From the NCBI GenBank assembly GCA_000697335.1, contig JNEM01013595.1, positions 1 through 48,637 on the forward strand: a stretch of DNA of 48,637 nt, read 5' to 3'. The stretch is from Conidiobolus incongruus B7586. Its lineage: Eukaryota > Entomophthoromycota > Entomophthoromycetes > Entomophthorales > Conidiobolaceae. The position numbers and the translations under genes were made by a program. The notes under the pieces were generated by a model. It did not search any database and was not told the DNA's origin. It saw nothing but the letters and a program-made list of their open reading frames with translations. Of this stretch, positions 1 to 11,402 are shown piece after piece. The stretch's first letter is position 1, and each line of letters opens with the position of its first letter.

Positions 1-286
1 AATATTAAGTATTAAAAATATATAATATTTCAAATTATAATAATTTTATTCAAATTGAATTAATATTTAAATAATATTTTCATCTATGAAAATATAAAAT
101 AAAATAGAAATATAATTAATAAATCTTTATAAATTAAATAAATAATGAATATTTCTATATATTTTTATATTTTGAATTATTAATATATAAATTAAAAGTG
201 ATTATTAGATTTCCATTTAATATAACTATATATATTAATGATTTTCTCTTAATTGTTAATTAAAATTTTAATTTTAAAAATCTAAG

Positions 287-616
287 TGTTATATTTTGAA
301 AATACCTGTCTATCTTAATTTGATAGTTAAGTCTATATTACCCTTCATTTATAATAACATTATTGGTTCATAAACAAATAATATATTTTATTTTTTTTTA
401 TTAGAATTTATTCTGATTATATGCCACTCACTAAATAAATTATTTAAACCCAAAAATGATAATAATAAAAAAAAGTTTTTTTTGGATATTTTGCTATAAT
501 ATCATAATAGTAAATAAGCTTTAAAATATATAGGTTTAATAAATAATCTATTAAATAATATTACAAGCACTTTTATAACAATAATTTTTATTAAAAAATA
601 TATTAAAAATACAACA
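287..616 (+). mobile_element. Solo LTR, family 1 (copy A)
   Basis: A 330-bp decayed long terminal repeat. It starts TGTTATATTTT and ends AAAATACAACA, the inverted TG...CA ends typical of LTR retroelements of Ty1/copia style. The 4-bp direct repeat TAAG lies immediately outside both ends (283-286 and 617-620), consistent with a target-site duplication. It aligns over its length with the copies at 23461, 26533, 32022 and 33809. No internal retroelement region adjoins it, so it is a solo LTR, and by its divergence one of the older copies. Confidence 0.7.
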
Positions 617-1920
617 TAAGTGATAGGGAATAATTTTATTTATTACTCAAGTGACTCTAATTATTATACTAATTTAAGAACTTATATTAGAGATACTTTA
701 TTTTATAAACTAGTTAAACCTATTACTTAATAAATATATCTTTCTATCTTCCTTTCAAAAGTATCCAGTCTTTAAGTTTTTTTTATAATATTCACAAAAA
801 TATTCAATATTTATTTTATTCATAGTAAGTTATTTTCATCTAATTAGATGAACTATATTAATTTTATCAAATTTTATGGTAATCTATTTTTTACCATTGG
901 CATTCCCTATTTAAGCTTAAAACCTATTCTTTCTAGCAATTATAGTTATTATAAATATTACTTATTAAATTAATTTAATAAAAAAATATGAAAATTTTAG
1001 AATTATAATCTGATTTATTTAATATATTTATTATTAATAATTATTCTATTATTATAATATTATAAATATCTTTAAATTTTATAATTTGGTAATATATTAA
1101 TTAATTTTTGATATAATACTAATAATAAAAAAGGATAAGATTGAAATTTTGAATATTACTCTAAAGTATATTATTATTTTTAATATATATTTATATTTTA
1201 TTTGATAAGGTTGAATTGGAATTTATTTTTAAATTATATGAAAAGAAATTAAATAAACAGTTTTTATTTTGAAAATGAACTAAAAAAATATTGATAAAAT
1301 TTGATAAAGTAAATTTTGAAATTAATATACATTGATATGAATTGTGATTTCCTTTATTTAGGCTATTAATATTAATATAATAACTTTGTATATTTTAATA
1401 ATATAAAGTTTAAATATTATCCAATAATAAATTTTTAATAATTAAATATATCTATAAAAATATTTATAATATTTTTAATATTTAATTAATATTGTATATT
1501 ATAATAATTTATAATATCTTTTTTATTCATATTTATTCTTATTATATATAAAATTATAAATGAATTTAAGTATTTATAATAAATCAATATTTCCAAAAAT
1601 ATTTCAATATTGACTTGAATTATGAACTTAATTCAATATTATTAGAATTGTCTTAAAATTTATTTAACAAAATTATTTTTAAAATACATACTCTGATTTT
1701 ATTTTAAATCAATAGTCTCCCTTATATTTTTAAGTGTTTAATAATATAGATATTTAAATATCTATTTAACTATTCATTATAAACAATGTTATATAAAAAT
1801 TAGATAAAATATTTTTAAAAAAATCTATAATTGATTATTAGAAAATTTCAAAATTAAATAATTATAATTAAAAATAATTTAATATATATATATATATATA
1901 TACTAAATAATTACAAGATT
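617..1920. other. Gene-less AT-rich stretch
   Basis: Nothing but A+T-rich sequence with short tandem TA runs (for example 1881-1902). No open frame of convincing composition, RNA gene or repeat family member was recognised. Confidence 0.6.
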
Positions 1921-2101
1921 TATAGGACTAATTAAGCAGAGTCAGGATATAAAGGAAGCTAAGCTAAAAGTGGCTATCAATGGATTAATTTTACCAGACT
2001 TCATCTCTATCTGTAGAATGTTATATTGTTATATTATTTATATGAGAGTAAATAATATTATATTTTATAGGAATTCAGAGACCATCTATGGGTCTGTGAT
2101 A
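1921..2101 (-). mobile_element. Solo LTR, family 2 (decayed copy)
   Basis: About 180 bp that match, in reverse complement and over the full length, the better preserved repeat at 48143-48324. Shared blocks include GGACTAATTAAGCAGAGTCAG at the low-coordinate end and the GTCTGTG stretch near 2090. It is much more AT-drifted than its partner, so it is the older copy. A short open frame across it (1970-2152) is fortuitous. Confidence 0.6.
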
Positions 2102-2363
2102 ATATATAAAAATAATTTCACCTTAAGTAATTTAGTTAATATCAAATTTTAAAATTATTATAATAGTCAAATATTTTATAATATTTTATTTCACTTAATT
2201 TTTTCAAATATTTTAAATATCATAAATATAATATTATAAAATAGAAAGTATTAATCAATCAAGTTATTTTTATTTTATTTTATAATTTTTAATATATTTT
2301 TAAAGCTAATTTAAATTTTTTGTTAAAAGGAAAACATTAATAAATTTTTTTAACTAATGTTAA

Positions 2364-2382
2364 AGATGTGTATAAGAGACAG
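2364..2382 (+). other. Tn5 mosaic-end (Nextera adapter) sequence
   Basis: The 19 bases AGATGTGTATAAGAGACAG are an exact match to the hyperactive Tn5 transposase mosaic end used in tagmentation libraries. No other part of Tn5/IS50 is nearby. In DNA this AT-rich a chance match is negligible. The natural reading is an adapter left in the reads and assembled into the contig, so continuity at about 2.36-2.38 kb is doubtful. Confidence 0.95.
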
Positions 2383-5314
2383 ATTTTAGAGGGTTTATGG
2401 TTAAGTTTTAATAATATTAAAATTACAGATTTTTGATAACTATTATATAATTTAAATATAATTATATTAAATAATAGATTTTTAAAAGTTAATTTTTTAA
2501 TCAAAAACATTATATATCTATATATTAGTTGAAAATTATTTATTTTCTTATTAATTATTTATAAATATATCTATTTTTCCTAAATTTAATAAAATATTTG
2601 AAAAATAACAAATTAAAGAAATTCCCATTTTTTAATGATATAATAAAAATCCCTTTTTTTATTATATATTAAAGTAGAATAAACTAATCAATAGTTTTTA
2701 TTAAAAATATAATCAAATGCTAAAATAAATTTAAATGAAAAGTATAAATACTGATAATATGCTTATTAGCAATTATATAATAATATAACAAAAAATATCA
2801 TATCAAAATAAATAAATTTATATGATTATTTCTAAATATAAAGTATTAAATTGAGTTTATATTTGATTAACTAATGAATTGTTGAATTGAAAATTGATTT
2901 AAATAATTTAATACTGAAATTAATTTCACTGATCATAAATAGTATATTGAATGTTCGAGTTTTAAATTTGAATTGATAAAATAAAGGAATTTATTTAGTT
3001 AAAAAAATACAATAGTGCATTGTTTTCATTTTGATAAAAATTTAATATATAACTATAATATCTTGATATTGATATTAGTTAGATATATTTATATTTCTAA
3101 AACTGTTTATTATTTTCGGAATATTATATTTTATTTCAATATTCACTTTTTGAAAAAAAAAATAGAAAATTAGTTGAATTTTTCAAAGATTAATCTATTT
3201 CTCTTAATTCTTATTGATTATTGTATCAATTATCAACTTATTCCTGAAATCAGATATATATATATATATATATATTAATAATTGAAATATAAATTTTAGA
3301 AATTTTCACAAAAAATCAGTTACAGTTATCAAAATTAAGTAAACAAATATGGTTAAAAAATTGATTCAATATTAATATGTCCTTAAAGAGCATATATAAG
3401 GACTAGAATTTAATACATTGGCAGTTTTTATAATATAGTTAGATAACATATATGTTTATTAAAAACTATCAAATATTTTTATTAATATTAAAAAATTATA
3501 GAAGTAAGAATGGTAATTGGAAATATTATTTTATTATTTCATAGAACAATATATTTATTTAATTGATTTAAATATCTTAAAATATGAATATACTTGAATT
3601 AAATTTGTAACTTATATGAATTAAACTTGACAAAGTTTTTCAATTATATAAAATATTTTATTTAATAATATCAATCAATTTTATTGACATTAATCTCTTT
3701 AAGAATTATTTTATATAATTGAGTAATTGTAATTATTATTTATATAGTTTTACTCTGATCATAGTAACTTTCCAAAATATTGATAAATCTAACCTGAATA
3801 TATAACAAATTATGATAACTAATTATTCATTTCTTAACAATAAATATAAAAGCATTTTGAAAAAAATCTCTGAAATATATTGTAAAATTTTTTATTAAAA
3901 TGGTTAAAATAATTAAAAAATGATATTACAAAATATTTATTATACGAAATCTAGAATCTATAAAATTAATATTTTTACGCCATTATGATTATATTCAAAA
4001 ATATCCTATAAATAATTTTTAATATAATCAATATTAAATTGACAATTATTCTCCAAACAATTTAATTCAACAGTCCATAGATTTAATAGAGATATTTAAT
4101 TGGTTAATAATTGAAAAAAATTATACCAGTTAGCATTAATAGACCCACATATTGCAAAAAAAATTCACATATTAATCAATCTATAATAGCTGCAGTAATA
4201 ATGCTTTTGGGCTCTTAACTGCGTCCTTATTCCTATATCACATTCATGAATACCAATTAATTTATCAGAATCTTCATCTGATATATTAGTAAACTTATTG
4301 ATATATTATGGTTTAATAGTGAGAATAAATTGATAATTTATTCAATCTAAAAATATTTTTATTAAATAAACTATATATTTATATACAAAAATAATTTTTT
4401 TTATTTTTTGTAATATATAATAAATTTTAATTATTTTTTTTTTATTTTATAAAAAATTATAATCAATAATAAGATATTTTATTGTAAATTTTTTTTATTT
4501 CAATATAAAAATATAATAATTATTGTTTATTTATTCAAAATTTAATAACATTGGAGTATTTAATTAAAATAAAATTTAGCAAAGTTTGTTAATATAACAA
4601 ATAACTTAAAATCCAATATAGCTTCACCCAATACTACCAAATGTTGCTACACTTCAAAATGGCAGGTTCAACAGTTTAAGGGATAAATCCTATGCAGCAG
4701 ATGATGTAAAATGTGATATTCCTCTTGAAAACATAACATAAAATAGATGCATTGAATTAACCATATTATAATTATTTTTTTTATAATTTAATTTTAAAAT
4801 TAATTAAAATTTAATTAGTTAATTTTAATATATTTTTATGAGGTTTTAATATATAAACTATTTGAATTTGATTTGAATTAATAAAAAAAGAATCAAAAAA
4901 ATTTTTTAAATATTTTTTATCAATTGAAATGTGCATTAAATTTAATGCACAGATGAGTCGATTTTGCATAAAGGATAAATTTATTGATTATTAATTCCCT
5001 TTTATATATTAATTAATTATCACCCTAGTCTAATTAATTTTTTTATTATATTTCAATTTAAAAACAGCTAGTATAATTTTAAATTCAATTATAAAAATGA
5101 TTCAATAAATTTTTATACTATTTTTAAATTAATTATTTTTCTATTAATTTTTTCTATTAATTATCCTTATTTTGAAAATTAATTTGGTTAAATGATGTGG
5201 GATAAAGTAATATTTTCCCAAATTATCAAAATTAAATCTAAATACAAGTAATTGAACTTTATGGCTTACACGATTGGGGTGAATTTAGAATTTAAATTTG
5301 ATCCATTAATGAGG
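2383..5314. other. Gene-less AT-rich stretch
   Basis: About 2.9 kb with no supportable gene. It contains a (TA) run at 3254-3275, a perfect 20-bp palindrome at 4931-4950, and a small patch of more balanced composition at about 4620-4735 that has no open frame and may be a relic of something older. Confidence 0.55.
4931..4950. repeat. Perfect 20-bp palindrome
   Basis: GTGCATTAAATTTAATGCAC reads identically on both strands. Its G and C bases make it stand out from the simple A/T palindromes that are common in this background. It lies about 460 bp upstream of the membrane-protein gene at 5410. Function unknown; a homodimer binding site is one possibility. Confidence 0.45.
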
Positions 5315-5322
5315 TATAAATA
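5315..5322 (+). promoter_or_regulatory. Possible TATA box of the 5410 gene
   Basis: TATAAATA, 88 bp upstream of the ATG, set in a locally more GC-balanced stretch (5260-5400) followed by a pyrimidine-rich tract at 5352-5371. The same motif precedes the lipase gene. In AT-rich DNA the motif alone is weak evidence. Confidence 0.4.
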
Positions 5323-5409
5323 CACAAGATTACCTTCAATGTTAACTAAAGCTTTTCTTTTCTTTTCTCTGTTTATTTATCTTGACTTTAGATTAATAGA
5401 TTCGAAAAT

Positions 5410-5832
5410 ATGATAAGTCATTATACAATATATGAGAGAATGATTCAAAGTTTAAGCTCCATTGCAATCTATTTATTACTCATGGTGAATACTTCTAGCA
5501 ACCAGCAGTTAATACCTTTCACAGCCCAACTTACCCCTGCCATAAGTTTAATAACCTTCTTATTCACTTCAACGCTCCTGGAATTTGACTATTACTGCGA
5601 TTTATTTAAAGTTGACAGATATAAAAAATATGAAATACGGCTATGGATGGAACCTTTAGGGAATTTTTTATTGGGTACCTTTTGGTTTAGTGTATGCTTT
5701 TCCCAGTGGCTTTACTTTCTCTTTTCTCTCTCGCACGTTCTTCCAACCTTCAGCTTACTCGATTATTCATTTATCCTTATTCTAAATATTAATTCAGCAA
5801 GCTGGTGGCTACATTATTGGATCAAATTCTAA
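5410..5832 (+). CDS. Small four-helix membrane protein, MARVEL-like
   Basis: A single-exon frame of 140 aa with an ATG start and a base composition clearly above the flanking DNA. Four hydrophobic segments are visible: about residues 12-27, 38-57, 83-108 and 118-136. Short loops separate them, and the second loop is charged (RYKKYEIR, about 70-77). The aromatic third segment (GTFWFSVCF) after a short amphipathic lead-in resembles fungal MARVEL-domain membrane proteins, which have four helices and sit in plasma membrane or endosomal membranes. That assignment rests on pattern only. No signal-peptide cleavage site or catalytic motif is seen. It has no close neighbours, and a TATAAATA lies upstream. 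The protein is short and ends just after helix 4, so a further 3' exon is possible, although no good donor was found. I am fairly confident that it is a gene and not confident of the family. Confidence 0.6.
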   Translation: MISHYTIYERMIQSLSSIAIYLLLMVNTSSNQQLIPFTAQLTPAISLITFLFTSTLLEFDYYCDLFKVDRYKKYEIRLWMEPLGNFLLGTFWFSVCFSQWLYFLFSLSHVLPTFSLLDYSFILILNINSASWWLHYWIKF

Positions 5833-7392
5833 ACAAAAGATACTAACTACCATATTTACTAATTTAATAACAAAATCATAATAAATAATCAAAAAAATAA
5901 TATATAGAGATATTGTTTTGATTATAACCTATTACAAAAATCGTCCAATGAAACTAAAGTTAATACTCCCTCATAAAACCAGTTGTAAATTTATTCATAA
6001 TAAAGTATAAGGGATTTAACAAACGAATAACATGCTTAATAAATAATATCTTATATATAATATATTAAACAAGTTGATCTATTTGAAACCAAATTTTCTA
6101 TTTATCTGTTATTTAAGTATTAAATTATTATGAATCAAAGGTTTGAAAATAATCAATAAAATTAATTAATTAAAAATAACAAATATATATATATATAATA
6201 TTTCAATAAATTAAAATTTCAAAAAAATTATTTTTTAATTTTTAATTTGATAAATATACAATATTAAATTATTAAGTAATTTTTTTTATGAGTTTAAATA
6301 TTAAAAAATTTTATAAACAAATTATCATGTGAATTATATATTTAATTTTAATTATTTAAAAGAATATATAAACAATGGATAATTGATTAATTATAATAAT
6401 AATAATAATATAAAATATAAGTTTCATCATTTTTGAAATTCTATATATTTATATAAAATAAAAATTGTTATAATATTTTCTTTATCAGGTTTATCGCTAT
6501 AAAGTTGAATTTTATAAAATATAGCAATTCAGAGGTGTGAGAAAAAACTTGTTCTATGAATGACCTTGAATCTCGACTCTTCCCAAGGTTTATCAATGTG
6601 ACAATGTAAATTATTTCAAATATAATTGAAATAGGAATAGAAAATTTATAAAATAAAATACTTTGATTTTATTTATCCAACTTTGGATAAGATACTATCA
6701 ATTTAAATTATTAATTGTTATACAATTAATTATAATAATTACCTTTTTAGGAATAATTGGTAAATCTTAAATATATTAATAATTATACTATATTATTGGA
6801 ATTAATATTATCAAACATTTAATTATTATATATAGTTATTTGTAGAAAATTAATGCAAAAAAATATGAATTGAATATAATAGATATTATAATTGTTCTCA
6901 ATAGTTTAACCATTTCAATTGAAGAATATTTAAAATTAAGCTCAAATTTACTTTAATTCCTTTGCTATTTAAGTGACTAAATAATTAATTACATCGTGTT
7001 TCACTTGATTGTGAACTCATATATAAAAAATTATCTATTTAGTATTGATTCCATATTTTAAAGCTTTAAATTCTAAAATTAATTAATTAATTAATTAATT
7101 AATTATTATAATAAATGTTATACCAATTAATGGTTGCATAATTCAAAATATAATTTATGAAATATTTCAAGAATTATAAGTTAAAGCTAAAATAGTAATA
7201 AATTAAGGAAACCTCATTAATATAACTCATTAGTGTTTAGTGTTTATTTTTTAAAAAAAATTATTATCAATTAGAAATATTGAACAAATACTAAATTTAA
7301 TTCTTACCTAAAAATACCTTTTATTAATTAATATTTTTCAACTATCAATTTATATACACTCTTTTCCAATCAACAAATATATTTTATAATAA
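5833..7392. other. Gene-less AT-rich stretch
   Basis: No gene recognised. A (TTAA) tandem run lies at 7078-7104. A short more balanced patch at about 6525-6605 has no usable open frame. Confidence 0.6.
7078..7104. repeat. (TTAA)n simple repeat
   Basis: About seven uninterrupted units of AATT/TTAA. Ordinary microsatellite. Confidence 0.8.
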
Positions 7393-8270
7393 TGTCGGGT
7401 TGTAACCGTGGGAAGAACTAGGTTTTAGAGCTTAAACAGGGAATCACCAGTGGTAATTGTCAGGTTACCACAAAATTAGGGGAAATTAATGGGGTTCACC
7501 AAATTAGGTGAGAATGGCTTCTTATGAATCGGGTTCTTTGAATAAAGTAAGTATCTCACGCTCGTCACGACTCAATACTTTTTGTGAGTGTTACGAGAAA
7601 ACTTAGAGATTGTATACTTTTGAAAATGAAGATAAAAGGATATGTTTATTAGTTTGCTTATGATAATCTTATAATAGGTTCCATTGTTGATCTTTGTGGA
7701 CATGAATGACTTACAGGCAAAAAGTAATAGGATCAACTAGTTCATGGGATGCAATATCTCCAATGTGACTTCTCGAATCCTGCGGTAATCGGAGTTTCTT
7801 GGGTAATTGACAGGATTATTCTCCATCAATAACATATCAATGTATATTTTCATTTAATCAATATTTTTAAATCCAGGGAAAAGAGCCTGATCAAAAACTG
7901 TTGAATATTTATTTAATATTGTCGCGGATCGTGAGGTTCGCTCGTTATTCAATTTGAAGCATTGATTATTCTTCCGAATATAATTTACTCACAAGTACCA
8001 TGCAGAATACTTGTACAATGTGAAATTCCGGATAACAACTACAAACCGTGTTTCAAAATATTATCCTAAGGACTGATAACTCCAATTTACTCGGGAGATC
8101 ATCCCGATCAAGGCTAAATTAAAATATCTCATTAGTCATTCTTGACTCATTTTATCAAATTTACTTGATCTTTATTGCAAGGCTAATTTCTAGCAGACTT
8201 GTAATACTAAACCAAAGTTTCATCTTATCCTCAATTGACAGATGCAAGTAGTTTTCCCTTGCTTGAAATA
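7393..8270 (+). repeat. Hairpin-rich structured island (unknown repeat or RNA)
   Basis: About 880 bp of more balanced composition, beginning sharply at TGTCGGGTTG, with no open frame. It is full of perfect short inverted repeats: 7450-7456/7465-7471 (7 bp), 7496-7500/7507-7511, 7561-7565/7593-7597 enclosing 7570-7574/7585-7589, 7776-7782/7811-7817 (7 bp), 7924-7930/7935-7941, 7991-7997/8008-8014 (7 bp), 8091-8096/8102-8107, 8134-8138/8143-8147, 8182-8185/8191-8194 and 8244-8248/8258-8262. The part 7924-8203 recurs inverted at 11124-11402. Differences between the copies favour G-U-compatible pairing when read as RNA from the plus strand here. It may be a non-coding structured RNA, an organellar RNA relic, or the terminal repeat of an unknown mobile element. 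No known family could be assigned. Confidence 0.55.
7924..7941 (+). other. GNRA-type hairpin, copy 1
   Basis: GCGGATC-GTGA-GGTTCGC folds into a 7-bp stem, with two G-U pairs if read as RNA, closed by a GNRA-class tetraloop. It marks the edge of the homology shared with the inverted copy at 11382-11399. Confidence 0.6.
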
Positions 8271-11123
8271 TAATTTTCATCCGAAATTAAATGCAAAATT
8301 GATTCAAATACAAGACACCAAGATGAAAAAAGCGGATTGAAATTATTTAAATAGTTTATTTAAGCTGACACCTTTCAATCATTTATGTTTAATGGTGTTA
8401 GATTTGTAAAATGATCAATTTGATATTGAAATTATTATTTAAAATCAATATTGTTCATAATAATATGATAATTTTCATATAATTTGTATTTTATGGTAAT
8501 TGTCCTGATTGAATATATATATATATATATATAGGTATATTAATTTAATATATAATAAAAATTATGAAATTTATTAAAAATATTTTTTGTTATAATTTGA
8601 AATTATAATATATAATTGGGTGATATATAAGATTATTAACTAAATTTGATAAATTTAAAACTTATTAAAATTAAAAATTTAAGTTTTTTTAACCTTTTTT
8701 TAAATGAAATAAAAATAATTAAATTATAAATTATTTTAAATTTATTTTATTATATTATAAATTCAATATTATCAAAATTTATTAGCAATTTTATATTATT
8801 ATATAAATTTTAAAAAAAATAATACAAAATCCATAATTAATTTATATTGAATAAAAATAAAAAGTTAATTAATTATTATATTTATATATATTTATTAAAT
8901 GATATTTTTTATATTTATTTATAACAATGAAAATAAGTAAGATATATTAGTATAGAAGTACTATTCAACTCTGTAATATCTAATATATATAAAAACAATA
9001 ATTTTTTTCAATATTAAGTAAATCTTGATTAGATTAAAATAACAAGATATCAATAGAATAAATTGAAATTAATTGCAATATTAAAAAAGGTTAATAAAAA
9101 TTTAATTTTAAAATTATGATTAGCATTTAAATGCAAAAAAGATGATTAAATTGATTAATTAAAAGTTAGCCTTATATTTCATTCTCCAAAATTTTATTTC
9201 AATTATAATAATAGATTATTAATTTTATTAAAATTAATATTTAATATTTGGGGGGTTTTCTGTAAGGATTAACATGTCAAATTTATCAAATAAAATTTTA
9301 TTTAATGATTTAATCTTACAGTTAATTCAACCATATTTTCTAGTCATTAAGCTAATATTATTCAATATACAATTATTCTAGTTTTTGAATCGTTTTATAT
9401 ATTTTTATTAATATAATTATTATATAAAATTTTGGAATAGTATTACAATGTTTCAAAGATCTATATTTTAAATTTTAAACTTTAATATTTTGTATTTCCG
9501 AATCGCTTGAGATTCAACAAATAACTTATTGAAGGTAGGATTCAATGCAAATAAACAAATACAAACTACCACAATATTAAATTTTCTATTAAATGATAGC
9601 GACTATTTTATTAGCAAAATATTTACCTTTAGAGATAATGATCAGTATATAATTGAATTATCTGTAAACCTTGGGTAGAGAATGGGCAAGTATACTCGAT
9701 TCTATATCAATTAAATGAGAATTTTACATGGAACCTATGGTACTTGAAAATTACGTTGCAATATTGGGTTATCAGGACACAAGACTACAGGCTCAGATGT
9801 TTCATTAACATAATAATATTTACAGTATAAGAACATTTACTTTTTCATTTATAAATGAAGGTATTTAAAAACAATAATTGTTTAGCACTTATCACTGTTG
9901 TAGATAGATAACAATATTAATATATTATAAGCATAAAAATATATAATAAATTGTTATACACAAACTACATAATTTATAAAAAATTTCAAAAAAAGAGATA
10001 TACTGTAAATTAAATTTAATATTTACAATTTTATAATAGAATTTTAAAGAATAAAATATGTTATTATTATTATTATTATTATTTTATTATTTTTGAGAAA
10101 AAAAGATGTTTTTTAATATTATTTATTATTATTTAAATCATACAAAAAAATAATTCATATCACTATTAATTTATCAGGGTATATATTAGTGATTAATCAC
10201 AGAGTTTAATCTGGATAAATTTTAAATGAAAATTTATTAATTAAAATTTCTAATAATAATCTATTATTATTATTATTTTTTCTCAAATTTTTTTGGTTAT
10301 AATATTTATTATTTGATAGAGTTATCATATTAAGTAAATGATTTTAAATATTATGATGTTATATTAAATGTGGAAATCATTATAATATTAATTAATATAA
10401 AAATTATTAGAATGAATAATTTTAATTATATTTGATCAAATAGAGATGAAAATCATTACAATAATATATGTAATATAATACTATACTTAATACTCAAATA
10501 TTCAAATTTTTTTAATATTTATAATAAATCAATAAAATAAATTGATGACCTACATACGTTAAAATTAATTATTTTGGAGTTGTTCATTAAGTCTTACGTC
10601 ATTACAACTATGTACAAAATTCACAACAATCCCTTATTCTTTTAAAATTCAACAGTATTCTTGGCATCTAACAAAAAATTGATTCAAACTTGTTCTATAG
10701 TATTTGAAAGATAAAATAATTCCAAATTGAGTGTAATTTTAAGTGATTATTATATGTAGTTAGTTAGATTTTTGATAGATTTAATATATAAATAAATAAT
10801 TTGAAAAAAAATTTCTTTTTATATTATTAAATATTGAAATAAAAATAACTAAAATCGATTAATAAAATTTTTTTAAACACTTATCTTTTTTTGAAATTAT
10901 ATATTAATTAACATCAATTCATATTACCAATTATTTACTTAGTTTAATAAAAATAGATTAAGTGTTATATTTATATTTCAATATACTAGAGTAAATTAAG
11001 TTATTTGATATCTATATTTAAGTATATAGTGAAAATACGTTATCTCGAAACCAATAATTATAAAGATATTTTTAATATTAAAGTATAATATGACAATAAT
11101 TGAGAATTAAACAACATATTGAA
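8271..11123. other. Gene-less AT-rich stretch
   Basis: No gene recognised. It holds a (TA) run at 8513-8533 and an (ATT) run at 10061-10083. A patch of more balanced sequence at about 9485-9800 has no open frame and no recognised similarity to the other islands, and may be a decayed element. Confidence 0.55.
10061..10083. repeat. (ATT)n simple repeat
   Basis: About seven units of TTA/ATT. Ordinary microsatellite. Confidence 0.8.
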
Positions 11124-11402
11124 GGTCTGCTGGAAAGTAGCCTTGCAATAAGGATCAAGTAAATTTGATAAAATGAGTCAAGAATGACTAACGAGATATT
11201 TTAATTTAGCCTTAGTCGAGATGATCTCCCGAGTAAATTGGAGTTATCAGTCCTTAGGATAATATTTTGAAACACGGTTTGTAGTTGTTATCCGGAATTT
11301 CACATTGTACAAGTATTCTGCATGGTACTTGTGAGTAAATTATATTCGGAAGAATAATCAATGCTTCAAATTGAATAACGAGCAGATCTCCCGATCTGCG
11401 AT
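11124..11402 (-). repeat. Inverted second copy of the structured island's 3' part
   Basis: The reverse complement matches 7924-8203. The core equivalent to 7942-8103 is identical for 162 bp, and differences cluster at the two ends. The sequence shared with copy 1 stops at the hairpin on one side and at the GTCTGCT block on the other. The 5' two thirds of the 7393 island are absent here. It lies 205 bp downstream of the CLASP stop codon, on the same strand. Confidence 0.85.
11382..11399 (-). other. GNRA-type hairpin, copy 2
   Basis: On the minus strand GCAGATC-GGGA-GATCTGC forms a perfect 7-bp stem with a GNRA-class loop. It differs from copy 1 at five of 18 positions without losing a pair. 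Confidence 0.6.

Noticed and set aside
1970-2152. A 60-codon open frame on the plus strand
   Set aside because: It starts at GTG, has background composition, and lies across the decayed family 2 repeat, so it is not a gene.
7411-7445. Resemblance of GGGAAG...CTAGG...AGAG...AACAGGG to the 5' conserved region of RNase P RNA
   Set aside because: No recognisable distal conserved region follows, and part of the island exists as a second inverted copy, which is unexpected for RNase P RNA.
7781-7794. TGCGGTAATCGGAG, reminiscent of the small-subunit rRNA 530 loop
   Set aside because: Two bases are missing relative to the universal motif and none of the other universal rRNA segments are present in order.
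8071-8100. CTGATAA followed by a CTCC...GGAG stem, a possible hammerhead ribozyme core
   Set aside because: The invariant CTGATGA and GAAA core elements are not both present.
7924-8203. A Helitron-like end because of the terminal hairpin
   Set aside because: No CTRR terminus follows the hairpin at the expected distance and no TC start is evident.
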